From CAYMAZ01 sp964526285 (lineage in GTDB: Bacteria > Bacteroidota > Bacteroidia > Bacteroidales > DTU049), in assembly GCA_964526285.1 (NCBI GenBank), contig CAZGIW010000002.1, forward strand, positions 54,061-118,060: a stretch of 64,000 bases of DNA, read 5' to 3'. The notes below the pieces were generated by a model. That model saw only the letters and a list, made by a program, of their open reading frames with translations, was not told the DNA's origin and did no database searches. Both the position numbers and the translations under genes were made by a program. Position 1 is the first letter of the stretch. Each line of letters begins with the position of its first letter. Shown here in pieces: positions 58,536-64,000 of this stretch.

Positions 58536-60557
58536 TTAATAATAAGCAGGATATAAATCAGGTTTCTCTGTTGGGTCATTTCCTTCTTTGAGGTAGAAAT
58601 CAAACCATTCCATGGTGCGAAGCAGAAAATCATAACGATTGGTGTTTTTTCCATTGCCGTGTCCTTCTCCCGGATAAATCACAAAACGTACTGCAGCATT
58701 GCTGTGTAGTTTCAATGAACGATACAGTTCCATTCCCTGACTTACCGGAATTCGGGTATCTTCTTCTCCATGAAGGATTAATGTTGGTGTTTTGCTAAGA
58801 TGAGCATATTTCACAGGACTGGCTTCCCAAACTATATCGTGTTGTTCATGTGTCCAGAAACCCCAGTGAACATAATAATCTTCATAGGGGATATCAGTGA
58901 GATTGCGTTTTGAAACCTGATTTGTGACACCAACAAACACCACTGCAGCAGCAAAGCGTTCAGTATATTTTGTGGCCGACCATGCTGCGAAATAGCCTCC
59001 ATATGATCCGCCTCCTATACCAACTTTTTTAGGGTCAACCATTTTTTTATCAATAAGATAATCTATGCCGTCAATGACATCTTCATATTCACCTTCCAGA
59101 AGTTTCCCATAGCCTTCCATTGTATAATCAACACCACGACCTGAACTGGCTCTGTAATTGGGATAAAATACAAAATAATCACGTGCCGCAGCAAACTGAC
59201 CCCATTGTGAATACTGTGTTACCCAGCCATTTTGCACACATGCTTCGGGACCACCATGAATGTAGACAATGAGAGGATAGGTTGAGTTTTCATTATAGTT
59301 TAATGGATACACAAGTACACCGTGCACTTCAAGTCCATCGCGTGCATTGTAAACGATTTGTTCCTGTTTTGCAAGTTTCACATCCTTTAGCCATTGATTA
59401 TTGTCTGTAAGTTTTTCGGCTTTATTTTTTTTCATATCATAACGCATCAGTTCATTGGGATAAGCAGGAGTATTTCCGGCAAAATACAGATGGTTTCCGG
59501 AAATAGAAAAACTCCTAAAACAGGCAATGCCACCTGCCATTATTTCTGATGAACCCTTGTCAGCAATTCCTTGTTTGCGTACAACAATATCAACGCTTTG
59601 CTCTGCGGCATACAGCACGGTATTGTTGTCCATCCAAACCACATCTTTAACTGAAAGCTCCATGCCATGAACGTAGTTTCTAATGTCTTTATACTGCACT
59701 CCCTTTCCGGTTTCAAAAATAAAGAGACTGCCCTCAACAGAATCTTCCAGTTTGGATGCAGCAATAAAAGCAAGTTTTTTTCCGTCGGGACTCCACACCA
59801 TTTTGCCCAGTTTTCCGGGATTTTCAACTTTTTCAAGAATTTCTCCTGTGTTGGCGTCCAGTATGTGAACGCGCTTAAACATATATGAATCATCAACAGT
59901 ATTTTGAGGTGCAATGGCTGCAGCGATTTTTGTTCCGTCGGGACTAACAGAAAAATCAAATACTGTCACTCCCCTTGTCAGTGATGTGTATTGTTTGTTT
60001 TTTATATTGTAGCGAATCAGTTCAATATGCTTCAGGTTTTCTTCAAAAAGAATCATGTCGTATCCATTTCTCTGAATATCTGCAATTGCTTTGGAGTCTT
60101 TTTCAATTAAAGTCAGTGCAATTTCTTCATTATTAATGAATTCATACTGTAGAACTGAAGAATGCAAATGTGTCAGTTGTTCGGGCTCCTGCTTTCCAAG
60201 TGGGTCTATTGCAAACACTTGCCTTCCGTTGCTTTTTTTCATTACAGCTCTGAAACAGATTTGTTTTCCGTCAGGAGACCATGCAATGGATGCAATGGAT
60301 ACTTTGCCTGTAAGCAAACCAATGGATTCATTTCTATTGACATCATACACATATAATTCGCGATAAGCATAGCCTGCGTCGTCTTCCAGAGGTCGTGGTT
60401 TCATCAATACATATGCAACATAATTGCCGTCAGGTGAAACAGCTGTTTCAATAACCATGTTAATGGAATGTAAATGCTCAGACTTCATTCCGCCCTGTGC
60501 AAAATTTAAAAATTGTAATCCTGTTACAATGAAAATCAGTAGAATAGATCTTTTCAT
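58536..60557 (-). CDS. S9 family peptidase (prolyl oligopeptidase-type), exported
   Basis: 673 residues with a signal peptide (MKRSILLIFIVTGLQFLNFAQ). The N-terminal beta propeller has repeated WSPDGK/SPDG blades (SIAWSPDGKQICFRAV, VSPDGTKIAAAI, WSPDGKKLAFI). A C-terminal alpha/beta hydrolase follows: YIHGGPEACVQNGW, catalytic serine in IGGGSYGGYFAAW, aspartate in LHGEEDTRIPVSQG, and histidine in YPGEGHGN. Probably a periplasmic dipeptidyl or oligopeptidase. Divergent from the YciO-like gene. Confidence 0.92.
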   Translation of the reverse strand: MKRSILLIFIVTGLQFLNFAQGGMKSEHLHSINMVIETAVSPDGNYVAYVLMKPRPLEDDAGYAYRELYVYDVNRNESIGLLTGKVSIASIAWSPDGKQICFRAVMKKSNGRQVFAIDPLGKQEPEQLTHLHSSVLQYEFINNEEIALTLIEKDSKAIADIQRNGYDMILFEENLKHIELIRYNIKNKQYTSLTRGVTVFDFSVSPDGTKIAAAIAPQNTVDDSYMFKRVHILDANTGEILEKVENPGKLGKMVWSPDGKKLAFIAASKLEDSVEGSLFIFETGKGVQYKDIRNYVHGMELSVKDVVWMDNNTVLYAAEQSVDIVVRKQGIADKGSSEIMAGGIACFRSFSISGNHLYFAGNTPAYPNELMRYDMKKNKAEKLTDNNQWLKDVKLAKQEQIVYNARDGLEVHGVLVYPLNYNENSTYPLIVYIHGGPEACVQNGWVTQYSQWGQFAAARDYFVFYPNYRASSGRGVDYTMEGYGKLLEGEYEDVIDGIDYLIDKKMVDPKKVGIGGGSYGGYFAAWSATKYTERFAAAVVFVGVTNQVSKRNLTDIPYEDYYVHWGFWTHEQHDIVWEASPVKYAHLSKTPTLILHGEEDTRIPVSQGMELYRSLKLHSNAAVRFVIYPGEGHGNGKNTNRYDFLLRTMEWFDFYLKEGNDPTEKPDLYPAYY

Positions 60558-60603
60558 TTTTTTTAATGTTTACGATTCAACAAGCAAAGATGCAAAAAAA
60601 TAT

Positions 60604-60611
60604 TAAATTTG
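60604..60611 (+). promoter_or_regulatory. -7 box for the YciO-like gene
   Basis: TAAATTTG, 28 bases before the ATG at 60640. A near match CATCTTTG on the minus strand at about 60586-60593 may serve the S9 peptidase. Confidence 0.5.
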
Positions 60612-60639
60612 CATACTATTTTCAAACACGGGGAAAACT

Positions 60640-61260
60640 ATGTTGCTGAAATTATATGAGGAAAATCCTTCTCAGAAGCACATTCAGACTATTGTGCAAT
60701 GTCTTGAAGATGGTGGTGTGATTATATATCCCACTGATACAGTTTATGGCATTGGTTGCAGCATATTCAAACCAAAAGCTGTTGAAAGAATTTCGCAGAT
60801 AAAGGGGATTCCGCTCAATAAAGCCAATTTTTCACTCATCTGCAATAATCTGAGTGATTTGTCAACTTATGCAAAACCATTAAATAATAATATCTACAGG
60901 GCAATGAAGAAGTGTTTGCCTGGTCCATATACTTTTATTATCCCTGCATCAGGCAATGTCCCCAAATTGTTTATGAGTAAAAAGAAAACTGTTGGTATTC
61001 GTGTACCTGACAATAGTATTATACAGACCATTGTCGCTGAACTGGGGCATCCAATCATGTCAACTTCAATTGAAATTGATAACGAAACAATTGAATATAC
61101 TGTAGATCCAGAACTAATCCATGAAAAATATGGTAATATTGTGGATATAGTTGTTGATGGTGGCTATGGAGATGTGCAGGGCTCTACAATTTTCGACTGT
61201 ACAGGAGAAGAGATTGAAGTTATCCGCGAGGGGAAAGGAGATATAGAATTTCTAGGTTAA
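60640..61260 (+). CDS. Sua5/YciO/YrdC-family protein (YciO-type)
   Basis: 206 residues of the threonylcarbamoyl-AMP synthase fold. IIYPTDTVYGIGCSIFKPKA, then RISQIKGIPLNKANFSLICN, LPGPYTFIIPASGNVP, and VGIRVPDNSII. The NFSLIC segment, where TsaC has a KPFSLL-type motif, points to the YciO subgroup, whose in vivo role is less certain than that of TsaC/TsaC2. In Bacteroidota proteins of this type are usually annotated as L-threonylcarbamoyladenylate synthase. Starts a same-strand run with the cupin, exporter and EFR1 genes. Confidence 0.85.
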   Translation: MLLKLYEENPSQKHIQTIVQCLEDGGVIIYPTDTVYGIGCSIFKPKAVERISQIKGIPLNKANFSLICNNLSDLSTYAKPLNNNIYRAMKKCLPGPYTFIIPASGNVPKLFMSKKKTVGIRVPDNSIIQTIVAELGHPIMSTSIEIDNETIEYTVDPELIHEKYGNIVDIVVDGGYGDVQGSTIFDCTGEEIEVIREGKGDIEFLG

Positions 61261-61307
61261 AACTTTATGATGAGTTGCAAACTGATGTTATCAAAATCAA
61301 GGAATAA

Positions 61308-61625
61308 ATGAACCGAAACTTTTTTCAAAGTCTCCCTGATGTTCCAGCTGGAGAAGAAGTGTTTGAACCTTTCATTGAATCAGAAACATTCTTTGTTGAG
61401 AGGATTGTGTCCAACAATTCTGTACCTCCAAAGGAAGGCTGGTATGAACAAAGTCAGGATGAGTGGGTGATGGTTATTCAGGGCTCTGCTGTGCTTGAGT
61501 TTGAAAATCAAACCGTTGAACTGCACTCTGGTGATACATATTTAATAAAAGCAATGACCAAACATAAAGTTGCTTATACATCGAGCAATCCTGTTTGTGT
61601 GTGGCTGGCTGTTCATTCAAAATAG
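61308..61625 (+). CDS. Small cupin-domain protein
   Basis: 105 residues, a single cupin barrel. The first half has EGWYEQSQDEWVMVIQGSAV (the metal ligands are reduced: one Glu and Gln/Asp instead of HxH). The second motif is LHSGDTYLIKAMTKHKVAYT with a histidine, then VCVWLAVH. Metal binding is therefore uncertain. 47 bases after the YciO-like gene and 9 before the exporter gene, so in one transcript. Role unknown. Confidence 0.82.
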   Translation: MNRNFFQSLPDVPAGEEVFEPFIESETFFVERIVSNNSVPPKEGWYEQSQDEWVMVIQGSAVLEFENQTVELHSGDTYLIKAMTKHKVAYTSSNPVCVWLAVHSK

Positions 61626-61634
61626 AACATTGAT

Positions 61635-62738
61635 ATGGAGGTGATAATTTCGATTATAAAAGAATCATTAACAATCACAAGTTTTGTGATTATTATGCTG
61701 TTGCTGATAGAATATTTCAATATCAGAACAAGGGGTTCATGGTTTACAAAGTTGAAAACTTCTAAGTTTCGACAGGTATTGGTTGGTGCCACATTGGGAT
61801 TGTTGCCCGGATGTCTTGGCGGATATGTCGTGGTTTCGCTTTACACCCATCATGTAGTTGGATTTGGTAGTTTGCTTGCTGCTTTTATAGCCACATTGGG
61901 AGATGAAACATTTGTGATGCTATCGGTCATGCCTGGGACAACACTAATGATTATGGGCGGCCTTTTTGTTGGAGCAATTGTCATTGGATTGTTGGTGGAA
62001 AAATTGGTTCCGCTCAAAGCAAAACTGAAAACAGGGCATTTTGAAATCCACGAACATGATCATTGTACCCATACTGTACCTGAAAAATCGAGCATTATTC
62101 AAAACCTGAAAAATCCCACATTTCAGAGAAGTTTACTCATATTTGGATTGTTGTTGTTTATTGTGTTTATGGCAACAGGCTTAATTGGTCACGGACATGA
62201 ACATGTGCATATGCATGAAGGCGGAGAAGCTTGTGACGGGGATCACGGGCATTTTCAATTTTTTCTCATTGAAGAATGGCTGCAGTATATTTTTATTGCT
62301 CTTGCTGCTGTAAGTTTGTTCATTATTCTCAAAGTCCCTGAGCATTTTCTCAGTGAACATCTATGGAAGCATATTATTAAAAAACATTTTCTAAAAATAT
62401 TCATATGGATACTTGTTTCAATTGCCGCTATTAAAGGCTTACTCCATGTGGTGCAAATTGATAATCTGTTCAGCGAAAGTATGTTCTTCTGGGCATTCGC
62501 GCTTATGGCTATTGCCATTGGTATTATCCCGCAATCGGGACCTCATATAATTTTTATTTCATTATTTACACAGGGAATAATTCCATTGAGTGTTTTGCTT
62601 GTTAATGCAATTGTTCATGAAGGGCATGCAGGCTTACCACTACTTGCCGAATCAAAGAAGAGCTTTTTTATTGTCAAGGGAATTAAGATAGTTCTTGCTC
62701 TTTTGGTGGCAGCATTGGGGTATTTTTTGAGCTTTTAG
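61635..62738 (+). CDS. Putative 10-TM heavy-metal / manganese exporter (ArsP_2 family)
   Basis: 367 residues, about ten transmembrane helices in two halves. Each half has a conserved core: LGLLPGCLGGYVVVSLYTHH and GDETFVMLSVMP in the first, IIPQSGPHIIFISLFTQG and NAIVHEGHAGLPLLA in the second, typical of PF11449. Two His-rich hydrophilic loops (HFEIHEHDHCTHT and GHGHEHVHMHEGG) probably bind metal ions. No regulator is adjacent. The metal is unknown; the family is annotated as a putative manganese transporter. Confidence 0.88.
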   Translation: MEVIISIIKESLTITSFVIIMLLLIEYFNIRTRGSWFTKLKTSKFRQVLVGATLGLLPGCLGGYVVVSLYTHHVVGFGSLLAAFIATLGDETFVMLSVMPGTTLMIMGGLFVGAIVIGLLVEKLVPLKAKLKTGHFEIHEHDHCTHTVPEKSSIIQNLKNPTFQRSLLIFGLLLFIVFMATGLIGHGHEHVHMHEGGEACDGDHGHFQFFLIEEWLQYIFIALAAVSLFIILKVPEHFLSEHLWKHIIKKHFLKIFIWILVSIAAIKGLLHVVQIDNLFSESMFFWAFALMAIAIGIIPQSGPHIIFISLFTQGIIPLSVLLVNAIVHEGHAGLPLLAESKKSFFIVKGIKIVLALLVAALGYFLSF

Positions 62739-62783
62739 AAGGAGATTTATTATTGTCTGAATCTGGCATATTGAGAATATTAA

Positions 62784-63821
62784 ATGGCATCAATGAACCC
62801 CTATAGTAAGATAGTTGTTTTTTACTTCTCCGGCACAGGCAATGCCCGTCAAATAGCACTTTGGATTGAGGATTTGGCAAAAGAGCATCAATTTGAGTGC
62901 TTTATTCATGATATTTCAACATTAAAGTCAAAGAAAACTGAATCTTTGAATGAGGATGCACTGTTGTTTTTTATTTCACCTGTACATGGATTCAATTTTC
63001 CAAAGATTACTTCAGATTTTATTAGTAAATTTCCGAAAGGAACCAACAATGTGGTTTTGATGAATACCAGGGCAGGGATGAAAGTGGGACGTTTCATTGG
63101 TCCGGGATTGACCGGAGTTGCATTTATGTTATCATCTGTAAAACTTCGGTTTAAGGGGTATAAAATCAAAGGTTCAATTCCTTATGACATGCCATCAAAT
63201 TGGATTTCCATTCATCCTGCAATTGGAAAAAAGGCAACAGAATATATGTTTTCAGTAACCCAAAGACGTGTGGAAACACATTGCAATAAATTATTTTCAG
63301 GGAAAACTCAGTTTGTATCAAGGAAAGACATTATTCAGGATTTGCTCATTTCACCGGTATCTCTTATGTATTATCTTGCAGGGCGGTTTGTTTTTGCCAA
63401 ATCATTTTATGCTTCACACAAATGTAACAATTGTGGCTTATGCATCAAACAATGTCCGGTGAAAGCAATTCAACTGAAAAATCAGAGGCCATTCTGGACA
63501 ATGTCATGTGAAAGTTGTATGAAATGTATGAATACATGCCCTCAAACTGCAATTGAAACTGCACATGGAATGTTTGCAGTAATAAGTATTTTTTCATCCT
63601 TCTTAATATCAATGATTCTGAATATTATTACACCCAATTTTTCCAATAATGGATATGTGCGGTTTTTCATTTTTAATCTTGTATTCTTCTCTTTGCTTTG
63701 GTCAATATACCGACTTCAGCATTTCTTTCTCAGATATAAAATGTTTGCAAAACTTATTTCATTCACCTCATTGACATCATATAAGTTTTGGGGGAGATAT
63801 AGGGGCATGAAGCAAAGATGA
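62784..63821 (+). CDS. EFR1-type flavodoxin-ferredoxin fusion protein
   Basis: 345 residues. The N-terminal flavodoxin domain begins VVFYFSGTGNARQIALWIED (FMN phosphate loop) and includes LLFFISPVHGFNFPKI. From about residue 210 there are two 4Fe-4S clusters: CNNCGLCIKQCPVKAI and CESCMKCMNTCPQTAI. Two hydrophobic helices follow (ISIFSSFLISMILNII and FFIFNLVFFSLLWSIY), so it is membrane-anchored. EFR1 proteins are electron carriers of unknown partner. The start may be ATG 62784 or 62793. 45 bases after the exporter gene. Confidence 0.88.
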   Translation: MASMNPYSKIVVFYFSGTGNARQIALWIEDLAKEHQFECFIHDISTLKSKKTESLNEDALLFFISPVHGFNFPKITSDFISKFPKGTNNVVLMNTRAGMKVGRFIGPGLTGVAFMLSSVKLRFKGYKIKGSIPYDMPSNWISIHPAIGKKATEYMFSVTQRRVETHCNKLFSGKTQFVSRKDIIQDLLISPVSLMYYLAGRFVFAKSFYASHKCNNCGLCIKQCPVKAIQLKNQRPFWTMSCESCMKCMNTCPQTAIETAHGMFAVISIFSSFLISMILNIITPNFSNNGYVRFFIFNLVFFSLLWSIYRLQHFFLRYKMFAKLISFTSLTSYKFWGRYRGMKQR

Positions 63822-63900
63822 GAAAATGATTCCATGATTTGCATTGAGCATGCGTGCAAGGGTGGGGTCGTAAATGAAGGTGCTCAATGTGATTTGATTC

Positions 63901-63932
63901 ATGGGTTAACAATAATGATAATTTTAACCCAT
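63901..63932 (+). terminator. Possible terminator hairpin after the EFR1 gene
   Basis: ATGGGTTAA (63901-63909) pairs with TTAACCCAT (63924-63932) around a 14-base AT loop; there is no T-tract, so it is weak as a terminator. It lies 80 bases after the stop. Confidence 0.4.
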
Positions 63933-63945
63933 CAGAAAAAAAATA

Positions 63946-64000
63946 TCAGGCTGAAAGCCTGAATTTACTTCAGCCTGAGGTGGAGCGAAGAGACACCTCA
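63946..64000. repeat. Double hairpin repeat, copy 3, cut by window end
   Basis: TCAGGCT-GAA-AGCCTGA (63946-63962). The second hairpin has a changed stem and loop: CTGAGGTG, loop GAGCGAAGAGA, CACCTCA at the window end. Compare CCTGAGGC-AAC-GCCTCAGG in copies 1 and 2. Confidence 0.7.

Overview
The window looks like a chromosomal segment of a Bacteroidota bacterium (probably class Bacteroidia; I cannot place it further). Supporting signs are AT-rich intergenic DNA, promoters with the Bacteroidota -7 box TAnnTTTG, type IX secretion (T9SS) C-terminal sorting domains on four proteins, and the rsfS-ftsH-LUD-cdsA-psd cluster. There are no rRNA genes, phage structural genes or CRISPR arrays. Two tRNA genes (Leu-TAA, Gly-GCC) are present.

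Layout. 1-414: left-truncated hipB plus HipA-N toxin-antitoxin genes. 0.6-9.6 kb: housekeeping genes (TPM membrane protein, pepD, LuxC-type acyl-CoA reductase, TonB-C protein, MORN_2 protein, RluA pseudouridine synthase, panB), including a large structured repeat (element A) and a tail-to-tail antisense coding overlap. 9.7-11.5 kb: a two-gene secreted cassette (S74-chaperone protein plus small T9SS protein). 11.6-19.1 kb: glycosyltransferases, xseAB, an aminotransferase, a nitroreductase and a methyltransferase, separated by repeat blocks rich in CTTCAG hairpins. 19.1-25.4 kb: phospholipid and FtsH cluster, divergent from birA. 25.5-36.1 kb: a defence island with a GmrSD-like DUF262/DUF1524 nuclease facing an eight-gene type I restriction operon. 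That operon also carries TcmP, DUF5131, a zinc ribbon and an HExxH protein. 36.7-41.7 kb: tRNAs, a KamA-family radical SAM enzyme and ppdK. 41.7-42.6 kb: element B, interrupted by a MITE. 42.6-50.4 kb: UDP-xylose synthase, rfbD, a deoxyhypusine-synthase homologue, a Bro-N/Fic protein and ligA. 51.4-53.5 kb: a second secreted cassette whose large protein ends in a C-type-lectin-like domain with the signature of a diversity-generating retroelement (DGR) variable region. 53.7-63.8 kb: membrane and T9SS proteins, an aminotransferase, an S9 peptidase, a YciO-like protein, a cupin, a metal exporter and an EFR1 flavodoxin-ferredoxin.

Most interesting points: (1) a candidate DGR variable region with no reverse transcriptase in view; (2) elements A and B, which keep the same three-way-junction fold while stem sequences change in a compensatory way; (3) a poly-A(10) run at the end of ppdK behind which a lysine-rich zinc-finger tail stays open in the -1 frame up to a terminator; (4) the extended hsd-tcmP-DUF5131 operon; (5) a duplicated two-gene secreted-protein cassette with exchangeable C-terminal domains.

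Functions are inferred from motif reading only; no database search was possible.
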